Shown: piece after piece, positions 18,820 to 28,662 of the stretch | Numbering within the stretch: position 1 is the stretch's first letter | Layout: each line of letters opens with the position of its first letter | NCBI RefSeq assembly: GCF_028464145.1 | Contig: NZ_JAQPCG010000010.1 | Span: 62,001-126,000 of the forward strand | Direction: 5' to 3' | Source: Maribacter sp. PR1 | GTDB taxonomy: Bacteria; Bacteroidota; Bacteroidia; Flavobacteriales; Flavobacteriaceae | Length of the DNA stretch: 64,000 nucleotides | Notes under the pieces: model-generated | Told to the model about the DNA's origin: nothing | Databases searched by the model: none | The model's input: only the letters and a program-made list of their open reading frames with translations | Translations under genes and position numbers: made by a program

Positions 18820-20094
18820 ATGGACAAATCGAAATTCTATATGGTGGATTATTTGGTAGCGGCTATCGAGGGCCAACTGGGGTGGGGCGATGGAAAAAAT
18901 TGGAACAATGGCGATTTTGAAGAACTCAGCGAGCGCATCTTCGCCGAAACCAAAAAACGGCTAAGCGTTACTACCTTAAAGCGTATTTGGGGTCGTGCGG
19001 AGCGGGTGGCGAATCCCAGTTCCAGTACCTTGAACATCCTTTCGGAGTTTGTGGGTTATGACAACTGGCGGATGTTCGTGCAGGCACAGGAATCCCTGGA
19101 GTCAACGGAGGCACCACAGATTGAACCCAAAACACCCTTTCCTTGGAAAATTCCCTTGGCGCTTGGGTTTGTGTTGTTGATTGCCCTTTTGCTGGCCTTT
19201 TATGCATCCGATACGGAACAGCCCTCCATGCCAAAGAAACGGTTGGAGAAGACCGACTTCCAATTTAGCCGGCGCACGGTGAGCGAGGGCCTGCCCAACT
19301 CCGTGGTGTTCGCCTATGATGCCACTGCAGCCCCCGATGGAGCTACCATTGAGATACAACAGAGCTGGGACAACAACAAACGCATGACCGTTTCCGCGAC
19401 CGATAGCATTGCCACCAGTATCTATTACCGCCCAGGATTTTTTAAATCCAAGTTGGTAGTGGGCGACACCGTGGTACGGGAGGCTGATGTCTTTATTCCC
19501 ACCCAAGGGTGGTCGGGTATGGTGGAAAATGATTCCATGCCCATTTATTTGGAAACTAGGGAGATTCAAAAAGACGATTATCTTGCCATTACCCCGGAAA
19601 CAGTCGCCAAATACGGATTGGACCCACGTACCACCGAAGTGGTCACCAGCCTGTACCATGTGGCCGATTATGGCGAGCTCTACACGGACGATTTTCAACT
19701 TTCGCTTCAGCTGCAGAACACTTTTCCCCAAGGCCGTACGGGCTGCCAATGGGTCAGGATGTTTGTACTGTACGATGGTGGCGCCATAGGCATTCCCCTC
19801 GCCAAAAAGGGTTGTGCGGCCCAGTTGGATTTGATGCTCTTTGGGGACTATATCAGCGGTAAAACAACCGACCTTTCCAGTTTGGGCGTGGATTTTACCG
19901 AAGCGGCGACCTTGCAATGCAATTCCAAAGATGGTATACTGGAAATTTTGGTCAACGGCCAAACCGCCTATACCGCTAAAGTGCCCATAGCCGCTAATAA
20001 GCTTGTGGGAGTGGTCGTTCATTTTGAAGGTACTGGATTGATGAAAGAGGTCTCCTTGAGCAATTCGCACGGACTGCACCAAGTACTACAGTAA
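18820..20094 (+). CDS. Membrane protein with N-terminal helix-turn-helix-like domain
   Basis: A 424-residue protein of unusual design. Residues 1-90 form a cytoplasmic region (FEELSERIFAETKKRLSVTT, then LKRIWG and LNILSEFVGYDNWRMF) resembling small DNA-binding-like N-termini in Bacteroidota. One membrane helix is at about 107-128 (PLALGFVLLIALLLAFYAS). The remaining 290 residues would be periplasmic and contain beta-rich segments, possibly a jelly roll. The layout suggests a one-component sensor linking outside to gene control, but neither ligand nor DNA binding is demonstrated. Its divergent partner at 17494 is an exported protein that also contains a jelly-roll-like domain, perhaps the target. 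Its GC content looks higher than that of most neighbours. Confidence 0.6.
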   Translation: MDKSKFYMVDYLVAAIEGQLGWGDGKNWNNGDFEELSERIFAETKKRLSVTTLKRIWGRAERVANPSSSTLNILSEFVGYDNWRMFVQAQESLESTEAPQIEPKTPFPWKIPLALGFVLLIALLLAFYASDTEQPSMPKKRLEKTDFQFSRRTVSEGLPNSVVFAYDATAAPDGATIEIQQSWDNNKRMTVSATDSIATSIYYRPGFFKSKLVVGDTVVREADVFIPTQGWSGMVENDSMPIYLETREIQKDDYLAITPETVAKYGLDPRTTEVVTSLYHVADYGELYTDDFQLSLQLQNTFPQGRTGCQWVRMFVLYDGGAIGIPLAKKGCAAQLDLMLFGDYISGKTTDLSSLGVDFTEAATLQCNSKDGILEILVNGQTAYTAKVPIAANKLVGVVVHFEGTGLMKEVSLSNSHGLHQVLQ

Positions 20095-20269
20095 TTTCTT
20101 TTTAGTTAGAAATGTAATATTGACTTAGGAAAAAGCCTATATTTAAGGACTCCCCCATTTTTGTTACTAGCTTAAAAATAGGCACTTAGGATAATGTTTC
20201 TTTTGTTTCGTATGAAAGTAGGGTTGTCCACTAGTTCAGGTCTTTAATCTATGAATACTAAAATCAAAT

Positions 20270-22042
20270 ATGATGAAAAACAGGAATAGAACACCAAGAA
20301 TTGCACTTACAACAATCGTCGGAATGATAATGATGTTCATTTCGTTTCAAACTTCTTATGGTCAATCCAAAGTTGAAAAGTTGGATGACCTGATCAACCA
20401 ATATTTGGAATATGGTAAGTTCAATGGTTCGGTACTGGTCGCCCATGAAGGGGAGGTATTATTGAAAAAAGGCTATGGATGGGCCAATATGGAGTGGGAC
20501 ATTCCCAATGCACCAAATACCAAACATCGTTTAGGTTCTATTACAAAACAATTTACGGCAATGCTCATATTACAGCTTGCCGCCGAGGGTAAATTGGATT
20601 TACAGGCCCCTATATCCACGTATCTGCCAGATTACCCTAAGGAGAAGGGAGCTAAAATAACCACCCATCATTTATTGACGCATAGTTCCGGTATTCCAAA
20701 CTATACCTCGTTTCCAGGTTTTTTTGAGGAGGAAAGTAGGAACCCCTACACTCCGGAGGAATTCGTAAAAAAGTTTCAGGATAAGGAATTGGATTTTGCA
20801 CCGGGGTCACAATATAGCTACAGCAATTCAGGCTATTTTCTTTTGGGGGTTCTTATTGAAAAACTTTCGGGTAAGTCCTATGAAGAAATGTTACATGATA
20901 ACATATTAACACCTTTGGGAATGAATGACACCGGTTTTGATCATCATGAGGATATTCTAAAAAATAGGGCCACGGGCTATGAAAAAAACGGAAACGCTTT
21001 CATCAATTCCAATTATTTGGACATGTCCATCCCTTACGCCGCAGGTTCGTTATACGCTACTGTGGAAGATCTTTACACCTGGGATCAGGCCTTATATACA
21101 AATACCTTGCTATCTAAGGAGTACATGGAACTTTACTTTAAACCACACATCCCTGTAGGTGGAAATTATCATTACGCATACGGCTGGAGTGTTGGAAAAT
21201 CGCCCCTCGGGAATACCAAGGATAGTATAGCCATTATTTCACATGGAGGTGGTATCAATGGTTTTAATACGAACATTGCGAGGTCAACTGCAGATAAATC
21301 CTTGGTGGTACTTTTGAATAATACCGGTGGCGCACCTTTAAATGATATGACCAGGGCCATCTGGGGTATAGTTTATGGGAAAAGCTATGATTTGCCCAAG
21401 AAATCTTTGGCCTATGATGTTTTAAGCATCATAAAATCCGAGGGTATCGAGGCAGGCTTGGACCATTTCAACAAAAACAAGGATTCCGATAGTTTTGACC
21501 TACGGGAGAACGAGATGAACCAAGTAGGGTATCAACTCTTGGAGATGGATAAAATCCAGGAAGCGGCCAAGATTTTTGAGTTAAATAAGAATACCTATCC
21601 CAATTCGGCCAATGTATATGATAGTTACGCCGAGGCCTTGATGAAGTTGGGAAATAAGGAAGAGGCCATAAAAAATTATAAAAAATCCGTGGAGATGAAT
21701 CCTGCAAATCAAAATGGAATTGATATGTTGAAAGAACTGGGCGTGGATACGACCGACTTGGTCAAGGAGATTGAGGTGCCCGATGAAATTTTAGAAACTT
21801 ATATTGGTAAATATGCCCTGTCCCCACAGTTCATTATTACGATTTCAAAAGAGGGAAATCAAATGAAAGCTCAGGCTACCGGGCAACCCATGTTTGATAT
21901 TTTCCCAAAATCGAACAATGTGTTCTATCTCAAAGTGGTGGAGGCTCAATTGACCTTTAACTCCGGTGAGAATGGAGAAATAGAGAGTTTGACCTTGAAA
22001 CAAGGAGGGCAGGAGACCACAGGTTCCAAACTATCGGAATAA
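20270..22042 (+). CDS. Exported beta-lactamase-fold serine hydrolase with TPR tail
   Basis: A 590-residue penicillin-binding-protein-like hydrolase (class C beta-lactamase fold), predicted to be a peptidase or esterase in the periplasm. The signal peptide ends near TSYGQS. The nucleophile motif is S90-ITK93 (GSITKQF), the second motif is Y184-S-N186, and HGGG near residue 325 replaces the KTG box. Residues about 385-490 form TPR-like repeats (VYDSYAEALMKLGNKEEAIK), followed by a beta-rich C-terminal domain. A paralogue with the same hydrolase plus TPR order lies at 28911. Substrate unknown; an antibiotic-resistance role should not be assumed. The cupin gene 78 bases downstream may share the transcript. 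Confidence 0.85.
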   Translation: MMKNRNRTPRIALTTIVGMIMMFISFQTSYGQSKVEKLDDLINQYLEYGKFNGSVLVAHEGEVLLKKGYGWANMEWDIPNAPNTKHRLGSITKQFTAMLILQLAAEGKLDLQAPISTYLPDYPKEKGAKITTHHLLTHSSGIPNYTSFPGFFEEESRNPYTPEEFVKKFQDKELDFAPGSQYSYSNSGYFLLGVLIEKLSGKSYEEMLHDNILTPLGMNDTGFDHHEDILKNRATGYEKNGNAFINSNYLDMSIPYAAGSLYATVEDLYTWDQALYTNTLLSKEYMELYFKPHIPVGGNYHYAYGWSVGKSPLGNTKDSIAIISHGGGINGFNTNIARSTADKSLVVLLNNTGGAPLNDMTRAIWGIVYGKSYDLPKKSLAYDVLSIIKSEGIEAGLDHFNKNKDSDSFDLRENEMNQVGYQLLEMDKIQEAAKIFELNKNTYPNSANVYDSYAEALMKLGNKEEAIKNYKKSVEMNPANQNGIDMLKELGVDTTDLVKEIEVPDEILETYIGKYALSPQFIITISKEGNQMKAQATGQPMFDIFPKSNNVFYLKVVEAQLTFNSGENGEIESLTLKQGGQETTGSKLSE

Positions 22043-22120
22043 GGATTGGAATCTGAAAAAATAGTACCTTTTACCTAGTAAGTTAAGTTGATTTAGAATT
22101 GCCAACCGTTATAAAACGAT

Positions 22121-22690
22121 ATGGAAAGCACTGAAAACCGCAGGGACATACTTAAGAAACTGGGCCTTTTTTCTATGCTATGTCTCACAGGAATGCATGA
22201 AAGCTTGGCCCGCACTATGGGCCCAAATAAGGCCACGGGATTGATTATAAAAGCGGACGAGGGCGAAGTGCGTTACATTGGAAATACGCGAAAGGCCAAA
22301 GTCATTATTAAGGTAGCGAAGACGGAAGAATATACCCCGGAGATGTCCTTACTTTCCGAATTAATTACTCCTGGGGACGGAATTCCGGTACACAAACATG
22401 CGAACGAGGATGAGTTTTTAATGGTACAGCAAGGCCAAGTTGAAATTAGGTTGGGGGACCACACCCAATTGGGCGAAATGGGAGACCTGATTTATGTACC
22501 CAAAGGAACTTGGCACGGATTCCTGAATACAAGTGATGCCGATGTGGTCCTATTTTTTGGCTATTCTCCCGCTGGGATGGAAGATTATTTTCGAAAAATT
22601 GGAACTACCGAGATCAACCAAGATCTTGGCTTTACCGCCGAGGATTGGATAACCACCAATAAAAAGTATGGCGTAATCTACAAAGACTAA
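22121..22690 (+). CDS. Cupin-domain protein
   Basis: A 189-residue protein with a single cupin barrel. An N-terminal NRRDILKKLGLFSML segment resembles a weak Tat or other export signal. Metal ligands are visible in the usual pattern: HKHANEDEF (two His and a Glu) in motif 1 and a His in GTWHGF in motif 2. Such proteins may be dioxygenases, isomerases or sensors; no specific reaction can be assigned. It follows the serine hydrolase by 78 bases in the same direction, so co-transcription is possible. Confidence 0.75.
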   Translation: MESTENRRDILKKLGLFSMLCLTGMHESLARTMGPNKATGLIIKADEGEVRYIGNTRKAKVIIKVAKTEEYTPEMSLLSELITPGDGIPVHKHANEDEFLMVQQGQVEIRLGDHTQLGEMGDLIYVPKGTWHGFLNTSDADVVLFFGYSPAGMEDYFRKIGTTEINQDLGFTAEDWITTNKKYGVIYKD

Positions 22691-22703
22691 AATTAGAATT
22701 AGG

Positions 22704-22727
22704 TTCACTGAGCGTAGTCGAAGTGAC
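22704..22727. repeat. Short dispersed-repeat-like element
   Basis: TTCACTGAGCGTAGTCGAAG followed by TGAC is a short sequence of a type widespread between genes in Flavobacteriaceae, with CACT and AGTG ends. It lies 14 bases after the cupin gene and before the AT-rich gene at 22963. It could mark an insertion boundary or be a simple scattered repeat. Confidence 0.45.
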
Positions 22728-22962
22728 TTTATCTAAAGTTCCCATAAGGTGCCTTCATCTCCAAACAGGGAACGCTGCACTGGTACCCTCCAAATAATAA
22801 CGCTTACGGTAAACCGTATTTTATTCCCATAGGAAAAATCTTATATTTGAGAATCCCCTGACTTAAAACTATAAATTGTTTAGGCTTATTTGAGATTTAT
22901 AAAGTAAGAATCCCATACGTTATTACAAGTGGTTAAAAATCAAATAAATAATAATTGACTTA

Positions 22963-24807
22963 ATGAAATTAGAAAGAATTTTAGATAAACTTGGATCGAT
23001 TGAAAAAAATTCATTTATTAAAATAATCGACGGGATAATTTCTAAAGACCCTAAAAACCTCAAAGAGATAAATAAAATTTTAAGTTCCTCAGATAAGGGA
23101 TTGAAATCGGTTGATAGTCAAAATATTTCTCGAATCTTTGCATTAACATCCGATGAGTTTCAAAAACATATCGCTTGTGAATTTCAGGAAATTTCTTCAC
23201 AACTTGATATTCTAATTGATATTGTAATACGTGACGGAAATTGTATCATGAAACAGGATTGGTTCTCAAGATTGTACGATACAGAAATAAAAAATTTAAA
23301 AGCTAGAATAAAAAACCTCAATGCAGATTTTGAAAATGATAAATCAGATTTAACTGACTCTAGAAAACGAGACTATAAAATTTATAAATCTTGTTTGTAT
23401 ACTGCTTATCAAAATGATATTGAGAATAATCGGGATGCAAAAATTACCTCTGATGAATTGTCAATAATCCTAACACTTTCAAAAGAACTTGGGCTTTCAC
23501 AAGAAGAAGTAAAATTGATAAACTATTCAATTGTACCAATTAAAAAGGCTGATATTCAAGAAGTAATTAAAAGCCTTAAGAACATAGGTGTAATATTCTA
23601 TTCTAATAAAGATAACACAGTATATGTTGCAGATGAGATGGTTAGAATGCTACGTAAAATAAGGAAAAAGGAGGTAGCAGAGAAGTTTTATAGAAGGACC
23701 TTAAAATTATTAAGGGAACCTACAATAAATTATATAGCAAGAGACCACAACATAGACCGAAAATTGTCATACTCACAGAAAATTGAAGAGATTATAAAAG
23801 AAGGTATTTCTTTTACGAATTTACTATTAAATGATATCTATAGACTGGAAAGTACTTTGACGGAAAAGAAAAAAACTCTAAATGAATTATGTGAAAAAGG
23901 TTTAAATATATCCAATCTGAAAGGAAGTACATTGGATGATAAAATTGAGAGTCTTATTAAACACTTTGAAAATGTTGAACGCGATGAAACCGTTGGTATT
24001 TCTCTTGATGGTTTTGATAAACTTTTAATGGAGTTGAATAATTCCCTCCCAAAACTGAATAAAGAAATAAAATCACAATTTGAATTTCAAGATGAATTCG
24101 TGCTAAAGGCAGAATTTTTACTTGACTATAATATTAAGCCTAGAGATATACTTGATTTAATAGTTAAACCTGATTTAACAAAATTTATCAAGGAAAATGG
24201 AATAAAACAACGTGGTGATGATATTCTGAACATTCTTGATCATTATAAGGATGTAGAGAATTTATATTTGGAAAACTTCGAACATGTGGCCTTTAGAAAC
24301 CTCAATAAGCTAAAAGAGAATGGAATAACAGTTAGAGAAAGCGAGTTGGGTCAAAAATTTGAAGATTTAACTAAAGTTATTTTTAAGGGTATGGGTTTTA
24401 ATGTTGACGATACTTTTAAAAACAATCTGAATACTAGAAAGGATATGATGGATATCCTTTTGAATCTGGGTAACGATGAAATTATTATTGTTGAATGTAA
24501 GACAAGTAAGGAAAGGGGTTATAATAAATTTAGTACGGTTTCAAGACAGTTAAAGTCTTATCAGAATCTGGCTCTCAAAAACAATTTAAGAATTGTTAAA
24601 ATATTACTTATTGCACCTGAGTTTAGTGATGATTTTGTAACCGATTGCGAAATGGATACTGAAATGAACCTATCACTGATATCAGCTTCAACACTCTCAA
24701 ATATATACGAAGCATTTAAAAAATCTAATTATGCGGAATTTCCTTATGTTTTATTTAGGGATATTGTTATAAACGAAGAGCGTATTTTAAAGGCTTTAAG
24801 TAAATAA
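22963..24807 (+). CDS. AT-rich protein with TerB-like helical region and PD-(D/E)XK nuclease-like domain
   Basis: A 614-residue protein, probably cytosolic (no signal or membrane segment). The first 450 residues are mainly helical. Around residues 145-190 a stretch (ITSDELSIILTLSKELGLSQ) resembles the TerB/TerB-like fold. Residues about 455-560 match a PD-(D/E)XK (Mrr-like) nuclease core: E467 in QKFEDL, D497, then E511-C-K513 (IIIVECKTSKE), the classic D-X13-E-X-K arrangement. It is visibly more AT-rich and A-rich in codons than its neighbours, suggesting transfer. A phage- or plasmid-defence role is plausible but inferred. The TATATTTG-like box about 110 bases upstream may be its promoter. 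No methylase, toxin partner or integrase lies next to it. Confidence 0.6.
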   Translation: MKLERILDKLGSIEKNSFIKIIDGIISKDPKNLKEINKILSSSDKGLKSVDSQNISRIFALTSDEFQKHIACEFQEISSQLDILIDIVIRDGNCIMKQDWFSRLYDTEIKNLKARIKNLNADFENDKSDLTDSRKRDYKIYKSCLYTAYQNDIENNRDAKITSDELSIILTLSKELGLSQEEVKLINYSIVPIKKADIQEVIKSLKNIGVIFYSNKDNTVYVADEMVRMLRKIRKKEVAEKFYRRTLKLLREPTINYIARDHNIDRKLSYSQKIEEIIKEGISFTNLLLNDIYRLESTLTEKKKTLNELCEKGLNISNLKGSTLDDKIESLIKHFENVERDETVGISLDGFDKLLMELNNSLPKLNKEIKSQFEFQDEFVLKAEFLLDYNIKPRDILDLIVKPDLTKFIKENGIKQRGDDILNILDHYKDVENLYLENFEHVAFRNLNKLKENGITVRESELGQKFEDLTKVIFKGMGFNVDDTFKNNLNTRKDMMDILLNLGNDEIIIVECKTSKERGYNKFSTVSRQLKSYQNLALKNNLRIVKILLIAPEFSDDFVTDCEMDTEMNLSLISASTLSNIYEAFKKSNYAEFPYVLFRDIVINEERILKALSK

Positions 24808-24937
24808 TATATTTTTTGATTAATTCTTAGGTTATAATAATGGCAAATACATTAAGAGCAATATTGCTTTTTTGGAACCATAATTTGGTTCATAAAATGC
24901 TGGATATTTGATCTCAAAAGGAAGAGACGTAAGAACT

Positions 24938-25561
24938 ATGACCGAATTTTGGGAAACTGCCTTTAAAAGTAATACAAGAATGTGGGGGGAGCACCCTACC
25001 GACAATGCAGGCACAGTCCTTAAATTATTTCAAAAACATCATATCAATAGCGTATTAATTCCAGGTTTCGGCTATGGGAGAAATGCAAAGGTATTTTACG
25101 ACAATGGATTTGAGGTCACCGGTATTGAAATTTCCAAGACCGCCATTGAACGGGCTCGCAAGTACTTTGGAAGTGACGTAACCATACACCAGGGTGCTGT
25201 TGCGAATATGCCCTTTGATGAAAAAAAATATCCATCCATCTACTGTTACTCCCTTATTCATCTGTTAAGTACAGCCGGCAGAAAAAAACTAATTGCTGAT
25301 TGTTATGAACATTTAAAGCCTAATGGCATCATGGTTTTTGTGGCCTTGTCCATAAAGGATAAACGCTTTGGGGTAGGCCAAGAGCTCGAAAAAAACACCT
25401 TTCACTCACCCAACGGCCTAAACCTTTATTTTTATGATGAAGCGTCCGTTAACGAAGAGTTTGGCAAGTATAACATGATGGAGGCGAAAGAGATTAATGA
25501 ACCTCTAGAAAGTCCAAATGAAAAACATTGGATGATCGTATGTAAGAAAAACGCCCCATAA
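24938..25561 (+). CDS. Class I SAM-dependent methyltransferase
   Basis: A 207-residue methyltransferase (Rossmann-like). SAM-binding motif I is VLIPGFGYGRNA (about residues 40-51), followed by GIEISKTAIERA (motif II) and an LKPNGIM segment near residue 130. The ATG at 24938 is preferred over TTG 24908, since it gives a compact start (MTEFWETAFKSN) typical of small tellurite-resistance (TehB)-like or thiopurine-type methyltransferases. Substrate cannot be told. It lies 130 bases beyond the AT-rich nuclease-like gene and 41 before a glycosyltransferase gene. Confidence 0.75.
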   Translation: MTEFWETAFKSNTRMWGEHPTDNAGTVLKLFQKHHINSVLIPGFGYGRNAKVFYDNGFEVTGIEISKTAIERARKYFGSDVTIHQGAVANMPFDEKKYPSIYCYSLIHLLSTAGRKKLIADCYEHLKPNGIMVFVALSIKDKRFGVGQELEKNTFHSPNGLNLYFYDEASVNEEFGKYNMMEAKEINEPLESPNEKHWMIVCKKNAP

Positions 25562-25602
25562 TAGCTTATAAACAGTTACTTTGCGTTTGACATCATCCAT
25601 CC

Positions 25603-27090
25603 ATGAAAAAGTATTTCCCGATTATTCTAATTTTAGCGATTATCAAACTAAGCATTCAAGGGTTTGGCAACAGGAATTATGGCTTTCATCGGGATGAATT
25701 ACTTCACCTTTCGGTCAGTGAACATTTGGATTGGGGCTTTATGGAGTTTCCACCGTTTATAGGTTTTATAGGTAGAATTTCATATTGGCTTTTTGATTAT
25801 TCCCTTTTAGGAGTACGGCTTTTTCCAACACTGGCCGGTGTTGGCATTTTAATCCTATGTTGCTTAATGGCAAAGGAACTTGGTGGTAAATCAAAGGCTG
25901 TTTTCTTGGCAGGAATATGCATTTTGGCTTTTCTACCTTTTTACCGCAATCATACCTTGTTCCAGCCCGTTGCGTTCGACCAATTATTCTGGACATTTGG
26001 GTTTTACCTTGTTATTAAGTTTACAAACACGCAGAACAAAAAGTTCCTGATTCTTTTGGGCATTACTTTGGGTTTAGGATTAATGAACAAGTACATCATA
26101 TTGGTTTGGGCCTTTGGATTATGTATGGGTCTGTTTTTCCATCAAAAAGGAAACCTATTTAAAAATAAGTGGCTTTACATTTCGGTATCGATTTCAATAC
26201 TGATATTCTTACCTAATATAATTTGGCAGGCGCAAAATAATTTCCCCATTCTGCAGCATTTACAGGCGCTTAACGCCAGTCAATTGGACGATATAGACCC
26301 CATGGAATTTGGTCTATCGCAATTAGAGTATCCCTTTACACTGATTATCAGCCTTTTTGGACTATTCGCTTTACTCCTAGATAAAAACCTAAAAAATTAC
26401 AGGACCGTAGGAATAGCATCGGTCGTTATTTTTGGTACCCTGTGGCTGCTTAATTCCAAGGCGTATTATGTATTTGCCCTCTATCCCGTTCTTTTTGCAG
26501 CTGGGGCGGTCAAGATTGAATCCTTACTGATTAAAAAACCAATTTGGATCTATGTTATAGCTATAGTTACCTTGGCTCCTTCCATCTATTTTATTCCTAA
26601 ACTAACACCCATTCTTCCCATGGAGACCTATGTCGAATATGCCGATTTAAAAGAAGAAAATGGAAGAATAGAACTAACCGGTGATTATGCCGATATGTTC
26701 GGGTGGGAAGAACAAGTGAAATTAGTAGATAGTGTTTATCGATCCCTGAGTACCGAAGAAAAGAACAAGTGTGTTTTATGGGCCGAGAACTATGGAGAGG
26801 CTGGGGCCCTTAAAATATTGGGCAAGAAATACAATCTTCCAAACCCGATAAGCCGACATGGTAGTTTTTGGACCTGGGGGTATGGAAATAAAGAGGCTGA
26901 GGTTTGGATAAGTCTGGGTAACGAAAAGCCGTCCGTCGAATATGTATTCGAAGAAGTTGAGCTCGTCAAAATGATAACGCATAAATATGCTATTGGGGAA
27001 GAGAATGGCATACCCCTCTTTATCTGTCGAAAACCCAAGGTGGATATTCAAAAATGGTGGCAAGATTACGAAGAACATATCTTTGACTAA
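25603..27090 (+). CDS. GT39-type integral-membrane glycosyltransferase
   Basis: A 495-residue inner-membrane protein with about ten hydrophobic helices, related to the ArnT/PMT (GT39) family, which moves a sugar from a polyprenyl-phosphate donor onto a lipid or protein acceptor. The diagnostic first-loop acidic motif is present: FHRDELLHL at residues 28-36. A second loop carries FPPFIGFIGR. The soluble C-terminal region is from about residue 350. The acceptor is unknown; envelope glycolipid is the likeliest. A TTACTTTG box about 25 bases upstream could be the promoter. Confidence 0.8.
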   Translation: MKKYFPIILILAIIKLSIQGFGNRNYGFHRDELLHLSVSEHLDWGFMEFPPFIGFIGRISYWLFDYSLLGVRLFPTLAGVGILILCCLMAKELGGKSKAVFLAGICILAFLPFYRNHTLFQPVAFDQLFWTFGFYLVIKFTNTQNKKFLILLGITLGLGLMNKYIILVWAFGLCMGLFFHQKGNLFKNKWLYISVSISILIFLPNIIWQAQNNFPILQHLQALNASQLDDIDPMEFGLSQLEYPFTLIISLFGLFALLLDKNLKNYRTVGIASVVIFGTLWLLNSKAYYVFALYPVLFAAGAVKIESLLIKKPIWIYVIAIVTLAPSIYFIPKLTPILPMETYVEYADLKEENGRIELTGDYADMFGWEEQVKLVDSVYRSLSTEEKNKCVLWAENYGEAGALKILGKKYNLPNPISRHGSFWTWGYGNKEAEVWISLGNEKPSVEYVFEEVELVKMITHKYAIGEENGIPLFICRKPKVDIQKWWQDYEEHIFD

Positions 27091-27253
27091 AAATGTATAG
27101 TAAGTGCATTTAAAATAACTGGTACGTTCAAAACCGAAAAGTTGGCGCCTATTGATACGCTTCTTTTTATATACAATACCGCTCTACCGTGACGGTATTC
27201 AATTCTAACAAACCCGTTGAAAATAAGTAGAACAAACGCAGTGGAGCCTTGCT

Positions 27254-27358
27254 ATGAATATATTAATCCTAATACAGGAACTTGATCCAAAATCAAGGGA
27301 AGCCTCATGGATTGAAACACCAAATATTCCGAATTACCTTTTTACGCTTCCTCGCTAA
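27254..27358 (+). other. Possible 34-residue ORF in an otherwise empty gap
   Basis: The 364-base gap 27091-27454 holds no recognised gene. One short frame (MNILILIQELDPKSREASWI...) starts after a weak TGGAG and ends in TAA 27356. It contains a small hairpin (CTTGATCC/ATCAAG region). It could be a small peptide, a gene scrap or chance. No homologue is recognised. Confidence 0.18.
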
Positions 27359-27454
27359 TACTCCTTTGCTTAAACAGGTCTATTGGCGAAAATCACTAAC
27401 TTTAATTTAATTTTTGGTTTTGCATAAACCGCAATTCCGAATCAAACAGTAACA

Positions 27455-28573
27455 ATGCGAATAGCGCTGATAGTACTCATGGGAATACATGGCATAATCC
27501 ATTTATTTGGATTTCTTAAAGCGTTTGGGTTTTCGGAATTCAATGCAATCAGCTCACCTATTTCTAAAACTTCGGGAGCTATTTGGCTATTGACCGCTTT
27601 CCTTTTTGGAATTACCGTTTTTCTATTGATTCTTCAATCATATTATTGGTGGATTAGCGGGTTTTTGGCGGTTATTATTTCTCAATTTTTGATATTTAAC
27701 TATTGGTCCGATGCTAAATTTGGAACCATAGCAAACCTGATCATTCTTGCAGCAGTTGTTATTGCTTTTGCAACCATTGGTTTTCAAAAGAAAGTGACCC
27801 AAGAGCAAATTGCCCTATTTGAAGCTTCACGGCTTGGCGGGAAAGTGGTAACTGAAGCGTCTATCGATGGGTTACCGGCTATCGTCCAAAAATGGCTGAT
27901 ACATAGTGGGGTAGTAGGTAAGAAACCAATTTCCAACGTACATGTAGTACAGGAATTACAACTAAAATTGAAACGGGACCAAAAGACCTGGAATGATGGA
28001 AGCGCGGAACAATACTTTACCGTACATCCGCCGGCTTTTGTTTGGAACATAAATACGGAAATGAACTCGGCCTTGAGCGTCGTTGGGCGGGATAAATTCG
28101 TAAATGGCCAAGGAGCAATGACCATTAAACTGCTGTCGCTGATTACCGTTGCCAATGCTAATAAAAGCGAAAAGGTCAACCAAGCCACTTTACAGCGATT
28201 TTTGGCAGAAATGGTTTGGTTTCCAACGGCTTCCTTAAGTAACTACATTACCTGGGAGCCAGTGGATGAGAATTCCGCAAAAGCTACTATGGAGGTCAAT
28301 GGTACCAAAGGCCATGGGATTTTTCATTTCGACGACACAGGGAATTTTTTAAAATTTACGGCCAATAGATACAAAGACGAAAAAGACGAAGCCCCAACAT
28401 TATGGACGGTATCCGCGTTAAAAACCGAAGAAATTAATGGGATTAAAATTCCGGTTGAATTACAGGCGGATTGGCAATTGGACGATGGAAAATGGACATG
28501 GCTTAAACTAACGATTAAAGAAATTGATTACAACCTAAACAAATTTCCAAGGGATGGTAAGGGCCATGATTAG
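27455..28573 (+). CDS. Membrane protein with C-terminal soluble domain, DUF6544-like
   Basis: A 372-residue protein with four predicted membrane helices in residues 1-110 (MRIALIVLMGIHGIIHLFGF; TAFLFGITVFLLI; WISGFLAVIISQF; IANLIILAAVVIAFATIG), then a soluble region with conserved LPAIVQKWL and VNGTKGHGIFHFD segments. The architecture recalls DUF6544 proteins of Bacteroidota; that family name is from memory. Function unknown, perhaps lipid or envelope related. Confidence 0.6.
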   Translation: MRIALIVLMGIHGIIHLFGFLKAFGFSEFNAISSPISKTSGAIWLLTAFLFGITVFLLILQSYYWWISGFLAVIISQFLIFNYWSDAKFGTIANLIILAAVVIAFATIGFQKKVTQEQIALFEASRLGGKVVTEASIDGLPAIVQKWLIHSGVVGKKPISNVHVVQELQLKLKRDQKTWNDGSAEQYFTVHPPAFVWNINTEMNSALSVVGRDKFVNGQGAMTIKLLSLITVANANKSEKVNQATLQRFLAEMVWFPTASLSNYITWEPVDENSAKATMEVNGTKGHGIFHFDDTGNFLKFTANRYKDEKDEAPTLWTVSALKTEEINGIKIPVELQADWQLDDGKWTWLKLTIKEIDYNLNKFPRDGKGHD

Positions 28574-28662
28574 TTTCTTCACGCCTTTATGCCTTTACGG
28601 ACCAAGACCTGTAACTTGGGGCTACACTATCGTTTATGCCCCTTGAAATAAATAAACGAGAC

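Noticed and set aside
24860..24900. GAACCA/TGGTTC hairpin after the nuclease-like gene as a terminator
   Set aside because: The stem is only 6 bp and lacks a following T-run in the direction of the gene.
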